Shown here in pieces: positions 28,479 to 36,949 of a stretch of DNA of 64,000 nucleotides; the first letter of the stretch is position 1; each line of letters opens with the position of its first letter. This DNA comes from Bacteroidales bacterium UBA3297 (GTDB lineage Bacteria > Bacteroidota > Bacteroidia > Bacteroidales > Paludibacteraceae). The translations under genes were made by a program, and so were the position numbers. The notes beneath the pieces are model-generated. The model ran no database searches and was not told the DNA's origin. It was given only the letters and a program-made list of their open reading frames with translations. Location: positions 1 through 64,000 of the forward strand of contig DETD01000017.1 in NCBI GenBank assembly GCA_002362105.1, given 5' to 3'.

Positions 28479-31325
28479 ATGAAAGTTATGAGCTATATTT
28501 CGAAATTTGGTAAATTCATGTTGCCACTCGCACTCACTGCTGGCGCCTTTAATGCTAGTGCTGGTGATGATCTACCTGAGGGACAATCTTGGAGACGTAT
28601 ATATTTCTTGGATTTCGGTGGAAATTCAAGTTCTGATGATGCTTACCGCGGAAGTGGACTGATGGAGTATGAGGGCTCTACCACTATCGAATTTAGTCCT
28701 GAGGTCAGCAAATCAACCAAATATACAATCGCTAAATACGCACCTCAGAACAATGGTGCGGGTTGGATTTCAATGGCAGGTGACCATACTTATCCTAGCG
28801 ATGTGAACAAGGGCTATTTCCTTATGCTGAACTGTCCGCAGTCGTGCGCTCCTGGCGTTTCAATGTGCCGTAATTACCCAACCGACTATATTTACGAAAA
28901 ACAGCTGACCAGCAGCCTTTGCTCTGGTGTACAGTTCAAGTTCCAGGCCTATGTGGCAGATATGGAGCCAAAAAATAGTAGTAGTGCAGGTGTAAACTTT
29001 ATTACATTGGGTATCTACGACGGAAACAACGAACAGTTGTGGCAGTTGGAGCAGTTCAAGATGGAGCCTGGTGGCGTTACTGCTGAAGGTTCCCTTAACT
29101 GGACAGAGGTTAAGGGTGTGTTCTCTATTCCTGATAATGCCGACCTGAGTACTATCAAGTTCAGAATCTATCCAATGCTTAGTGGTGTGCCAGGTGCTAC
29201 CGCTGCTGGTTACGACATCGCGTTAGACGATATCGCTATTTATTTGGCTCAGCCAACGGTGACTTTCTCAAGCACGGAATTCTTGTACAAAGAGCCTGGT
29301 AAGATTTCCGCCTCTTTGTCTAACACTTCGTTCTTCTCTGATATGAATGAAGTGGACTACTTCTGGGAATACTCTTCCGATGGTGCTACCAACTGGGTGA
29401 AGGTCGGTTCTGGTAGCTATAAAGAGAACCCTACCTTCGATTACGATATCGAATCTTTCGACAAGGATCTTACCGACGGTAATGGTAACGGCTATTACAG
29501 ACTGACTATTGCTTCTTCTCAGAACATCAACAATATTACCGAAGAGTCGGTTTGCTGCGTACGTGGCGTGTTCCAGATTAACGAGACGAAGAACAAGGTG
29601 AAGATTCTCTTGTGTGAAGATGAAAAAGCTGTTATTGATGGAACTACCTTCTCAAAAGCAAATAACGGTCTCGCAGTTGTTACTCCGAACAATTTCGAGG
29701 TAACTACCGAGGTCATCCTTGTAAAGGATTCTCTTGACGAGCCAAAGCAGATTTGCGCAGGTCAGGATTACCCTAAGAATTCGGGTATCGTCTATAATGA
29801 AGTGGGCGTGTACGAACTCAACAAAGTTGCTGTCCCCTCAAAACGTATTAGTTACGGAGGCTTAACTTGCGACTCTATATTGATTTCTCTTACCCTTGAT
29901 GTTACCAACGGTAATTATGTGTTAAAGGGTACTGAAAATATCTGCCAGGGCAAGGCTTCTTCTAGTGGCAAACTTTACACCTCAGTAGGCTCGTTCAGAG
30001 ATACTGTTATCGTTGACGATTGCTTGCGTGATGTGAGTGAGATTGTTGTTCATCCGGTCTATGATTTGGCTTTGGAGGAAACCATTTGTGAAGGTTCAAA
30101 ATGCAGCCTCGACGGCAAGACTTATAGCGACGGCGGTATTTACACCGTAGGCCCTATAACTCTGAAGTCTTCTTATGGTTGTGACTCGGTTGTTGTGATG
30201 AATTTGAATGTTGTATCACGTACCGAGGCTACACTTCCTGATGTCGAAATTTGTCAGAGCGATTTCGGTGAAGACAAAGATGCGTTTAAGTTCGACGGTA
30301 AGTCTTATAAAAACACCGGCAAGAAGGATTTAGTGCTTGATTTGGAGGAAATTTCTACTAGTAAAGTAACTGGTTGTGACTCTATTACCAAAGTCCATGT
30401 CGTTATTCATCCTCTTGTTCACAGCTCGTTCGATACCCTTATCTGTCGTGACCAAATCCTCTTTGGAAAGGTTTGGAGTGTGGCTGGAGACTATGAGCAC
30501 GAATTCCGTTATGAAACGGCTTCTGGTTGTGACTCTGTTGTTACTTGGCGTATTAAGGTACTCGATATTCAGTTGAAACTTCGTGCTGAGTATAACAGAA
30601 CTAGTGTTTGTTCAGGTTCGTCTGCAACACTTATTGTAGACCTCGTTCCTTCGAATGTTCCTTTGACTTGGGAACCTGAACTGACAAGTAGCAACCCGCT
30701 TCATCCTATCGTTTATCCTGAAGAGACTACCGATTACGTGGCTCATGCAAGGAACTCTGTAGGCTGCCATGCTACCGATACCATTACAATTACACTCAAT
30801 CCGAACCCAACTCTTGTTATTGATACGGTTCTTGTTAAAGAACGCCAGTTGAAGATTAATTATTTCGGTGGAACTCCTGAATACAAATTCGAGGTAGTTA
30901 CCACCAACAAGGCGGGTGTGAGTGGAACTTCATCTTCATTTGTTGAACTTGCAGATGAAAGCACTATTGAGAATATAACCCGAGGTGAACATGTGCTTCG
31001 TGTCCACGATGCCAACGGTTGTGTGGCCGAGGCTCCTTTCGTAGTGTTGCCTTCTCCAATCTACCCAGATCCAATGTTCTCACCTAATGGCGATGGCATA
31101 AGAGATACTTGGCAGATTGTAGGTATTGAGTCTTATCCAAACCAGCTTGTCAGAATCTATGACAGGTTTGGCCGTCAGGTCTTCGAAATGAAGGGCTATA
31201 CGAATGAGAATGGCTTTACGGGTGAGTACAATGGTCATCTGTTGCCTTCTACTGATTATTGGTATGTTATCGATATCGAGGAAAACGATGTCCAGTATGT
31301 AGGACACTTTACCCTCTTACGTTAG
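28479..31325 (+). CDS. large secreted protein with T9SS type B sorting domain
   Basis: A 948-residue exported protein. After a signal peptide (cleavage after about residue 28, NASA) comes a region of about 250 residues with a beta-sandwich look (LDFGGNSSSDDAYRGSGLME). A ladder of cysteine modules follows, each beginning with an IC motif (residues 425, 488, 536, 591 and 655), four of them ended by GCDS or TCDS. The C-terminal 90 residues form a CHU_C/type B sorting domain (PMFSPNGDGIRDTW, then YDRFGRQVF and YNGHLLPSTDYWYVID). It would be exported by the type IX translocon and stay at the surface. No PorP/SprF gene is adjacent, unlike the locus at 49337. Starts at 28479 and 28488 are both possible. 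Confidence 0.88.
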   Translation: MKVMSYISKFGKFMLPLALTAGAFNASAGDDLPEGQSWRRIYFLDFGGNSSSDDAYRGSGLMEYEGSTTIEFSPEVSKSTKYTIAKYAPQNNGAGWISMAGDHTYPSDVNKGYFLMLNCPQSCAPGVSMCRNYPTDYIYEKQLTSSLCSGVQFKFQAYVADMEPKNSSSAGVNFITLGIYDGNNEQLWQLEQFKMEPGGVTAEGSLNWTEVKGVFSIPDNADLSTIKFRIYPMLSGVPGATAAGYDIALDDIAIYLAQPTVTFSSTEFLYKEPGKISASLSNTSFFSDMNEVDYFWEYSSDGATNWVKVGSGSYKENPTFDYDIESFDKDLTDGNGNGYYRLTIASSQNINNITEESVCCVRGVFQINETKNKVKILLCEDEKAVIDGTTFSKANNGLAVVTPNNFEVTTEVILVKDSLDEPKQICAGQDYPKNSGIVYNEVGVYELNKVAVPSKRISYGGLTCDSILISLTLDVTNGNYVLKGTENICQGKASSSGKLYTSVGSFRDTVIVDDCLRDVSEIVVHPVYDLALEETICEGSKCSLDGKTYSDGGIYTVGPITLKSSYGCDSVVVMNLNVVSRTEATLPDVEICQSDFGEDKDAFKFDGKSYKNTGKKDLVLDLEEISTSKVTGCDSITKVHVVIHPLVHSSFDTLICRDQILFGKVWSVAGDYEHEFRYETASGCDSVVTWRIKVLDIQLKLRAEYNRTSVCSGSSATLIVDLVPSNVPLTWEPELTSSNPLHPIVYPEETTDYVAHARNSVGCHATDTITITLNPNPTLVIDTVLVKERQLKINYFGGTPEYKFEVVTTNKAGVSGTSSSFVELADESTIENITRGEHVLRVHDANGCVAEAPFVVLPSPIYPDPMFSPNGDGIRDTWQIVGIESYPNQLVRIYDRFGRQVFEMKGYTNENGFTGEYNGHLLPSTDYWYVIDIEENDVQYVGHFTLLR
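29751..30580 (+). repeat. protein-level cysteine modules, five copies
   Basis: Five degenerate modules of about 48-75 residues, each starting at an IC dipeptide (bases 29751, 29940, 30084, 30249 and 30441), followed by a Gly-rich turn, a YxxxG segment and usually CDS. Similarity is at protein level only; the DNA is too diverged for obvious repeats. Confidence 0.6.
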
Positions 31326-31343
31326 TCAGTTATTATACAGTAT

Positions 31344-31931
31344 ATGCGTCGTTATTTAGGTATTCTTCTTATAATTTTTTCCGCTACTGTGTCATCTGTG
31401 CGTGCGGGTGATTCGGCTACCGGATACGACGTATTGGCTGTTATTGACCATGGTGATACCATTCCGTTTGAGCTGCTGCCTGTTCAGTTCGTGTATCCGA
31501 ATCCGGTGAACACCTACGACGAAAAAACGCGTAAGTTCTTCTGGAAGACGGTGAGGGACGTAAAGAAGACGCTTCCTTATGCAAAGCAGATTGCTGCTGA
31601 AGTGCATGCGATTGATGAGGCTACCAAAGGAATGACCGAGTCGCAGAGGAAGGCTTACATGAAGGCGCATGAAGACGATTTGGTTAACAAGTTTAAACCA
31701 GCCCTGAAGAAGTTGACGCTAAAACAGGGTAAAATACTCATTAAATTGGTCGACCGCCAGTGCGGACAATCTTCTTACGAACTTATAAAGGCTTACCGAG
31801 GTGGTTTTAGAGCTGTTTTCTGGCAAGGATTTGCCAAGATGATGGGTGCTGACCTTAAAGCCAATTATAATGCGAAAGAAGAGGAAGTCATTGAGGCGGT
31901 TATCAATTTGGTCGAAAACGGACAATTATAA
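31344..31931 (+). CDS. exported DUF4294 protein
   Basis: A 195-residue protein with a signal peptide (about residues 1-21, cleaved after VRA). The mature chain starts GDSATGYDVLAVIDHGDTIP, with the family's GDTIP-xLLP opening and a long helical region containing RDVKKTLPYAK and LVDRQCGQSSYELIKAYRGGFRAVFWQGFAKM. These fit DUF4294, a Bacteroidetes family of unknown function. It follows the type B protein after 18 bases and is probably co-transcribed with it; a hairpin follows. Confidence 0.85.
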   Translation: MRRYLGILLIIFSATVSSVRAGDSATGYDVLAVIDHGDTIPFELLPVQFVYPNPVNTYDEKTRKFFWKTVRDVKKTLPYAKQIAAEVHAIDEATKGMTESQRKAYMKAHEDDLVNKFKPALKKLTLKQGKILIKLVDRQCGQSSYELIKAYRGGFRAVFWQGFAKMMGADLKANYNAKEEEVIEAVINLVENGQL

Positions 31932-31953
31932 AATATATTATAAATCTTAAAAT

Positions 31954-31976
31954 GGGGGATTAATCGTCCCCCCTTT
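31954..31976 (+). terminator. short GC hairpin after DUF4294
   Basis: A 6-bp stem GGGGGA/TCCCCC (31954-31959 with 31967-31972) and a 7-base loop, followed by only three T and a G. It lies immediately before the small lipoprotein ATG at 31980, so it may attenuate rather than end transcription. Confidence 0.45.
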
Positions 31977-31979
31977 GTT

Positions 31980-32168
31980 ATGTATAGGAAATACTCTTTA
32001 ATTTTTGCTTTAGTTGCTGTTGCCGTATCTTTCGCTTCGTGTGAAAAGGATAACGACCGTTGTAAGTGTGTCGACAATAACAGTGGAGAACAGTCTATTG
32101 TCTCTGTCGATGACCAAGAGTGTGGCGACCTTTCTACCAGCAAATTGTCTTGCTACCCATCTGAATAA
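31980..32168 (+). CDS. small cysteine-bearing lipoprotein
   Basis: A 62-residue predicted lipoprotein. The leader MYRKYSLIFALVAVAVSFAS ends in the lipobox FASC at residue 21. The mature peptide of 42 residues has the lipidated Cys plus four others (Cys28, Cys30, Cys48, Cys58), an exceptional density. I recognise no family. It lies 13 bases before a MauE-thioredoxin fusion, so its cysteines may be substrates or partners of that redox protein (inference). The gene is too short for confident calling alone, but lipobox, spacing and codon use support it. Confidence 0.72.
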   Translation: MYRKYSLIFALVAVAVSFASCEKDNDRCKCVDNNSGEQSIVSVDDQECGDLSTSKLSCYPSE

Positions 32169-32181
32169 TTGAATTTCGAAA

Positions 32182-33087
32182 ATGAACTTGGGTTTGATTT
32201 TCTCAACTGGTCGGGTTCTTGTAGGTGTGGTCTTTATTGTATCGGCCATCCTAAAACTCATTTCCATCGATTCTTTTGAACTTTATCTCTATAGTCTCGA
32301 TTGGTTCCCTCTGACTGTTTGTTTTTATCTGGCCCGTCTTCTACTTGGATTTGAATTTGCGCTAGGCTTGGCTCTAGCTACTTTTATCTACCGTAAATGG
32401 GTGGATAGGGCTTCTTATGCGGTCCTCCTCCTGTTTTCGGTGTTTTTGCTTTATCTTATCTCTGTTGGCTACGATGGCAATTGCCACTGTATGGGCAACC
32501 TTATCGAATTGCCTCCTCTTCCGTCGTTGCTGAAGAACCTGGTTCTGGGCGTACTTATTTTCTTGTCAGGGCGTGGAACTTTTTATAAAGTGCCTTATGC
32601 CGGCAAGTGGGTGCCTGTAGTTTCCTTTGTCGGGTTGGTGGTGATGTTTATAGTTTCGCCTCCCGATGGATTAGCTCCGACTAAAGGGGCCGAGGTGCGT
32701 GAAAAATATGTGGAGCGTTTTTTCGAAAACGATTCCACCTTCCAAGCCAGTTATGCCCAACAACCCAAAATGCTCGTCTGTATGTTCAGTACGGGGTGCC
32801 GTGTTTGCAGGCTGTCGGCAAAGAAGTTGCAGCTTATGCTAAACAAATACGGTGTGCCTGAATCGAAAATATATGTACTGTACCATGGCGATGACCATGG
32901 CCGCAGGGTGTTTGAAGAAAACACCGGTTTGGGAAACCGGTACACTTATGCTATGCTGATGCCAGAAGATTTTGGCCGCATGGTAGGCCATGTGCCCGTA
33001 TTTATGTTGTTTGAGAAGGGTAGGCTGAAAGCGAGCTATACCTACCGCACGCTTACCGAAGAGGTGGTTTCTGGTTTGAAAGACTGA
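32182..33087 (+). CDS. MauE/DoxX-like membrane protein fused to a thioredoxin-like domain
   Basis: A 301-residue protein. The N-terminal 135 residues form four transmembrane helices of the MauE/DoxX type, with a redox-like pair Cys101-His-Cys103 followed by Met-Gly at the end of a helix (usually CGCFG). A fifth helix (about 143-159) leads to a periplasmic thioredoxin-like domain (about 190-301) with Cys206 and Cys209 as CRVC and a cis-Pro in GHVPVF. The layout suggests passage of electrons or disulfides across the inner membrane, as proposed for MauE and VKOR-like proteins. It follows the cysteine-bearing lipoprotein and is followed by YraN after 2 bases. Confidence 0.82.
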   Translation: MNLGLIFSTGRVLVGVVFIVSAILKLISIDSFELYLYSLDWFPLTVCFYLARLLLGFEFALGLALATFIYRKWVDRASYAVLLLFSVFLLYLISVGYDGNCHCMGNLIELPPLPSLLKNLVLGVLIFLSGRGTFYKVPYAGKWVPVVSFVGLVVMFIVSPPDGLAPTKGAEVREKYVERFFENDSTFQASYAQQPKMLVCMFSTGCRVCRLSAKKLQLMLNKYGVPESKIYVLYHGDDHGRRVFEENTGLGNRYTYAMLMPEDFGRMVGHVPVFMLFEKGRLKASYTYRTLTEEVVSGLKD

Positions 33088-33089
33088 CG

Positions 33090-33482
33090 ATGGCTGTTCA
33101 CAATGAAATAGGCGCCTTAGGTGAAGATTTTGCCGCATCGATGCTCGAGGCAGAGGGCTACACCATTTTACACCGGAACTGGCGTCCGGAAAAAGGACGG
33201 CAGGAAGTGGATATAATTGCTAAAATAGAAAAACAGATAGTGTTTGTAGAAGTCAAGACACGTACTTCTATTTACTTCGGAGAGCCAGAGGAATATGTGT
33301 CGCCCGATAAGATGAAAAACCTTTTTCATGCGGCTTCCATGTTCTTTACCCAAAGTGACGGTAACGAGTACCTTGATGTCCGTTTCGACGTTGTTGCTGT
33401 TGTGCTGGGGCGTACAAACCATAAGCTTGTCTCGTACCGACATTTGTCGAATGCTTTTCGGCCAGACCCTTGTTTTTACTGA
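33090..33482 (+). CDS. YraN family (UPF0102) nuclease-fold protein
   Basis: A 130-residue cytosolic protein of the widespread UPF0102 family, with the start MAVHNEIGALGEDFAASML followed by a NWR-P-EKGRQEVDIIAK-VFVEVKTR pattern. The Asp and Glu with a lysine after it form the PD-(D/E)xK-like site. A nuclease role is inferred from the fold, but no function is established. Its start lies 2 bases after the fused redox gene, so it is in the same operon, although usually it is encoded near rplS and rnhB. Confidence 0.9.
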   Translation: MAVHNEIGALGEDFAASMLEAEGYTILHRNWRPEKGRQEVDIIAKIEKQIVFVEVKTRTSIYFGEPEEYVSPDKMKNLFHAASMFFTQSDGNEYLDVRFDVVAVVLGRTNHKLVSYRHLSNAFRPDPCFY

Positions 33483-33551
33483 ACAACTTGCTGTCTTTTA
33501 GACACTGTTGCCTCTATTCTCAGAGTCGGTAGGATGTTTTGTTGGTTCTTT

Positions 33552-33583
33552 TTTGTGTGTTTTTCCTAAAAAATCTATCTTTG
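33552..33583 (+). promoter_or_regulatory. Bacteroidetes-type promoter of the phosphosugar mutase gene
   Basis: TTTG at 33552-33555, a 20-base spacer and TATCTTTG at 33576-33583 fit the consensus exactly, 42 bases before the ATG at 33626. Confidence 0.75.
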
Positions 33584-33625
33584 TATCAATAAAAACAGAT
33601 TATAGAAATTAATAAATTTATATTT

Positions 33626-35368
33626 ATGGACAATGCTGCTTTAATTCAAGAAGTTACAGCTAAGGCTAATGTGTGGTTGAACGGCAACTATGATGCTGAA
33701 ACAAAGGAAGGTGTTAAGAAGTTGCTTGAAAATCCTGATAAGACTGACCTTATTGAGGCTTTCTATCGCGATTTGGAATTCGGTACAGGTGGCCTTCGTG
33801 GTATTATGGGTGTTGGTACTAACCGTATGAATCGTTATACAGTTGGTTCTGCTACACAGGGTTTGGCTAACTACCTAAAAAAGCAGTTCCCTGGACAGCA
33901 AATTAAGGTCGTTGTCGGTCACGACTGCCGTAACAACAGCCGTTTCTTTGCTGAAACTACTGCCGATGTCCTTTCTGCAAATGGAATCAAGGTTTATCTT
34001 TTCGACGCTCTTCGTCCTACTCCAGAGGTCTCTTTCGCTATCCGTGAGTTGGGTTGCCAGAGTGGTGTGAATATTACTGCCAGCCACAATCCTAAGGAAT
34101 ACAATGGCTATAAGGCTTATTGGAACGATGGCGCTCAGTTTGTAGCACCTCACGACACTGCCGTTATCGACGAGGTTTTGGCCATTAAGTCTATCGACGA
34201 CGTGAAGTTCCAGGGTAACAAAGAACTGATTGAAATTATCGGTAAGGAAATCGACGAAAAGTACAAGAAACTGATTTGTGGACTTTCTTTGTCGCCTGAG
34301 GCTATCAAGAAGAATGCCGATATGAAGATTGTCTACACGCCAATTCATGGCACGGGTATTATGTTGATTCCTGACACTCTCAAGCAATTCGGTTTCAAGA
34401 ACATTATATCTGTTGACGAACAGAATGTTATAAGTGGCGATTTCCCTACTGTGGTGTCTCCTAACCCTGAAGAACAGGCTGCCATGAATATGGCTATAGA
34501 AAAGGCCAAAGAGGTTGACGCTGACCTCGTTATGGCTTCTGACCCAGATGCCGACCGTGTGGGTTCTGCCATTAAGAATGCGAAGGGTGAGTGGATGCTT
34601 GTTAACGGTAACCAGATGGGCATGATTCTCACTTACTACTTGCTTCGCCGCTGGAAGGAACTTGGCAAACTTAAAGGTAAGGAGTTCGTGGTTAAGACTA
34701 TTGTGACTACCGAACTGATTAAGACTATTGCCGATAAGTACAATACACCATGCTACGATGTTTACACTGGTTTCAAGTGGATTGCCGATATCATTAAGAA
34801 GTTGGAAGGAAAGGCACAGTACATTGGCGGTGGTGAAGAGTCTTATGGTTATTTGCCACAAGACTTTGTACGTGACAAGGATGCTGTTTCTACTTGCTCA
34901 ATGTTGGCTGAGGTGGCTGCATGGGCCAAAGACAACGGTATGAGCATGTATGACTTGCTTTGCAAGATTTATGCTGAATTCGGTTTCTCTCTCAATAAGG
35001 GTATTTCTGTCGTTAAGAAGGGTAAGAGTGGTGCTGAGGAAATCAAGGCCATGATGGAGAATTACCGTAAGAACGCTCCGAAGGACCTTGGCGGCTCTAA
35101 GGTAGTGTTGGTTAAGGACTATGCTAACCTTACCGCTACTTCTGCCGACGGCAAGGTTGAAAAGTTGGAGATGCCGACCACTTCAAATGTGCTTCAATAC
35201 TTTACCGAAGATGGCTCTAAGGTATCTATCCGTCCTTCGGGAACAGAACCTAAGATCAAGTTCTATATTGAAGTGCTTGGTGAAATGAAGTCTGTTGAAG
35301 ACTACGATAAGGCAATGGCTGCCGCTACTGCTAAAATCGAGGCTTTCAAGGTTTCTCTCGGCCTCTAA
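33626..35368 (+). CDS. phosphoglucomutase/phosphomannomutase
   Basis: A 580-residue alpha-D-phosphohexomutase that interconverts sugar 1- and 6-phosphates. Motifs in order: EFGTGGLRG (51-59), the phosphoserine loop TASHNPKEYNG with Ser153, the metal loop DPDADRVG (about 304-311), the sugar loop GGGEESYGY (about 402-410) and the phosphate loop RPSGTEPK (about 533-540). Length matches the larger bacterial PGM/PMM-like proteins. The substrate (glucose or mannose) is not fixed by the motifs. It is a single-gene unit with a clear promoter and terminator. Confidence 0.95.
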   Translation: MDNAALIQEVTAKANVWLNGNYDAETKEGVKKLLENPDKTDLIEAFYRDLEFGTGGLRGIMGVGTNRMNRYTVGSATQGLANYLKKQFPGQQIKVVVGHDCRNNSRFFAETTADVLSANGIKVYLFDALRPTPEVSFAIRELGCQSGVNITASHNPKEYNGYKAYWNDGAQFVAPHDTAVIDEVLAIKSIDDVKFQGNKELIEIIGKEIDEKYKKLICGLSLSPEAIKKNADMKIVYTPIHGTGIMLIPDTLKQFGFKNIISVDEQNVISGDFPTVVSPNPEEQAAMNMAIEKAKEVDADLVMASDPDADRVGSAIKNAKGEWMLVNGNQMGMILTYYLLRRWKELGKLKGKEFVVKTIVTTELIKTIADKYNTPCYDVYTGFKWIADIIKKLEGKAQYIGGGEESYGYLPQDFVRDKDAVSTCSMLAEVAAWAKDNGMSMYDLLCKIYAEFGFSLNKGISVVKKGKSGAEEIKAMMENYRKNAPKDLGGSKVVLVKDYANLTATSADGKVEKLEMPTTSNVLQYFTEDGSKVSIRPSGTEPKIKFYIEVLGEMKSVEDYDKAMAAATAKIEAFKVSLGL

Positions 35369-35393
35369 TTCAGAAATAGTTATAGCTATATAG

Positions 35394-35425
35394 AAAAAGG
35401 CATACCTAGTGGGTATGCCTTTTTT
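35394..35425. terminator. bidirectional terminator after the mutase
   Basis: An 8-bp stem (35399-35406 with 35412-35419), flanked by five A and six T that extend pairing, with a 5-base loop. It also serves the convergent rpiB gene. Confidence 0.88.
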
Positions 35426-35529
35426 GTGTCTTTTTAAAGATTGTTGATATGATATAGGAAGATTGCCTCCCGTGAAGAACAAATTAAGAAAGGAGTCGTA
35501 CTTCCCCTTTTTTCTCTGTTCACCAATTA

Positions 35530-35979
35530 TTACTTGACCGCAATTTTTTCAACGCGTCTCACGTGGCGGCCGCCTTCGAAATCGGTAGCGAAGAACGCTT
35601 TCACAATGTCGAGCGCCTCTTCGTTAGAGAGGAAGCGGGCTGGTAGCGAAACGATGTTCGCATTGTTGTGGGCACGGGCTAGGCGGGCTATTTCTGGACG
35701 CCAGCTTAGACCTGCACGTACGCCCTGGTGCTTGTTCAGGGTGATGCTGATGCCGTTGGCGGTTCCGCAGATGGCTATGCCCATTTCGCATTCTCCCTTT
35801 TCAACTGCTTCGCCAAGCGGGTGGGCAAAGTCTGGGTAGTCGCAACTGTCGTTAGTGTCGGTTCCGAAATTTTTGATTTCTTTGAATGTAGATTTTAACT
35901 GTTCCATCAAGTAAAACTTGAGCTCGGTTCCAGCGTGGTCGTTGGCGATGCCAATTACCATGTCTTTTAAATCTTTCAT
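35530..35979 (-). CDS. rpiB: ribose-5-phosphate isomerase B
   Basis: Interconverts ribose 5-phosphate and ribulose 5-phosphate in the pentose phosphate pathway. The 149-residue protein from ATG 35979 begins MKDLKDMVIGIANDHAG. Family features include ANDHAGTELK, the catalytic region MGIAICGTANGISITLNKH (a Cys in the ICGTANG loop) and ARAHNNAN. The frame reaches upstream to 36036, but a minus-strand -7 box at 36007-36014 lies inside that extension, so the ATG at 35979 is right. It is convergent with the mutase gene. Confidence 0.94.
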   Translation of the reverse strand: MKDLKDMVIGIANDHAGTELKFYLMEQLKSTFKEIKNFGTDTNDSCDYPDFAHPLGEAVEKGECEMGIAICGTANGISITLNKHQGVRAGLSWRPEIARLARAHNNANIVSLPARFLSNEEALDIVKAFFATDFEGGRHVRRVEKIAVK

Positions 35980-36006
35980 CTTTTTCGTGTTTCTGTTATT
36001 TTGATG

Positions 36007-36014
36007 CAAATTTA
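36007..36014 (-). promoter_or_regulatory. -7 box on the minus strand for rpiB
   Basis: CAAATTTA on the plus strand reads TAAATTTG on the minus strand, 27 bases before the rpiB ATG. Confidence 0.5.
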
Positions 36015-36069
36015 ATGCATTTTCTCCAACTGCCACTCATTATTGTACGTGTAATTCTAAACTATTACG

Positions 36070-36077
36070 TACCTTTG
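36070..36077 (+). promoter_or_regulatory. -7 box (TACCTTTG) upstream of the membrane protein at 36173
   Basis: TACCTTTG matches TAnnTTTG and lies 95 bases before the ATG at 36173; no clear -33 element. Confidence 0.35.
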
Positions 36078-36172
36078 TGTTAACCTTGAATGGTGGAGTG
36101 GCAAGGTGTGTTCCTATTTGCCAACGTCGTTTATACTTTGGCGCCTCTTCTGAAGAAATAAAATCTTTACGT

Positions 36173-36835
36173 ATGGATTTACTTTTTAGTTTGATTATTT
36201 TTCTTGTCGTTACTTTGGTTTTTATCTTTATTGTAACGATTTTCGTGGCAGTGGTCGGCGCCTTGTTTGCCCTTATAGTCAGCAAAGACGAGCACCGGGC
36301 AGAAAACAGCATTAACGCCGTATTGTCTTCTTTCGTCTTTGGCGTTGTTTTCGGCATTGGGCTTTTGTTCTCGTATTTTTTTGCTTGCGGAACCCAGACC
36401 GATTTCGGTTTCGGCGACTTCCGTTTCGTTAGACTCTATAACTGCTCGCTAGAGAGCATCGACAGTGGCGACTTTTGTTTAAAGGTCGACAACGGCCTTC
36501 TCCAGGTCGACAACCTGACGGAAGTGTGTCAGGTCGACAGCTTGTTTTTCGCCAAACAGAAGGGTGACAGCGCCTATTATGCGCTAGACTTGGTCAATGG
36601 TAAAATGTTCCCAGACTCGTTGTGCACGGTTAAACCTGACCTTGTCGACGTAGAAAGGTTCTATTATAAGAAACAGGCGGAAATAACGAAGAACACCCGT
36701 TCTTGGGGTACTTTCTTGTCGGTTGTTTTGGGCTTGTTGTGTGCCTACATTTGTTTCTTCTCGTTGCGTAAGTCGAAAGATGGCCTGGTAGCTCGATTTA
36801 AGCGGACTCCTATCATCAGAAGGCTGTTCGTTTGA
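36173..36835 (+). CDS. two-domain membrane protein, unknown
   Basis: A 220-residue protein with two N-terminal transmembrane helices (about 3-32 and 47-67), a periplasmic or cytosolic region of about 100 residues rich in Asp and hydrophobics, another helix near 180-197 and a basic C-terminus. A local protein repeat VDNGLLQVDNLTEVCQVDS occurs near residue 104, and its DNA contains repeated GGTCGACA. I recognise no family. The frame is open to 36077, but the leader before ATG 36173 is not hydrophobic and overlaps the promoter. It is monocistronic, between rpiB and cysS. Confidence 0.65.
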   Translation: MDLLFSLIIFLVVTLVFIFIVTIFVAVVGALFALIVSKDEHRAENSINAVLSSFVFGVVFGIGLLFSYFFACGTQTDFGFGDFRFVRLYNCSLESIDSGDFCLKVDNGLLQVDNLTEVCQVDSLFFAKQKGDSAYYALDLVNGKMFPDSLCTVKPDLVDVERFYYKKQAEITKNTRSWGTFLSVVLGLLCAYICFFSLRKSKDGLVARFKRTPIIRRLFV

Positions 36836-36912
36836 ACCTCTATGGGCAAAAAACAGAAGGGCAGTAGGTTGCTCTGTTGACAAAAACTAATGCGCACTTC
36901 GCTAATTTTCCC

Positions 36913-36920
36913 TATCTTTG
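36913..36920 (+). promoter_or_regulatory. -7 box (TATCTTTG) of cysS
   Basis: TATCTTTG lies 29 bases before the cysS ATG; no TTTG is found at the usual distance upstream. Confidence 0.45.
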
Positions 36921-36949
36921 TATAACAAGAATCACCTATAAGATTTAAA

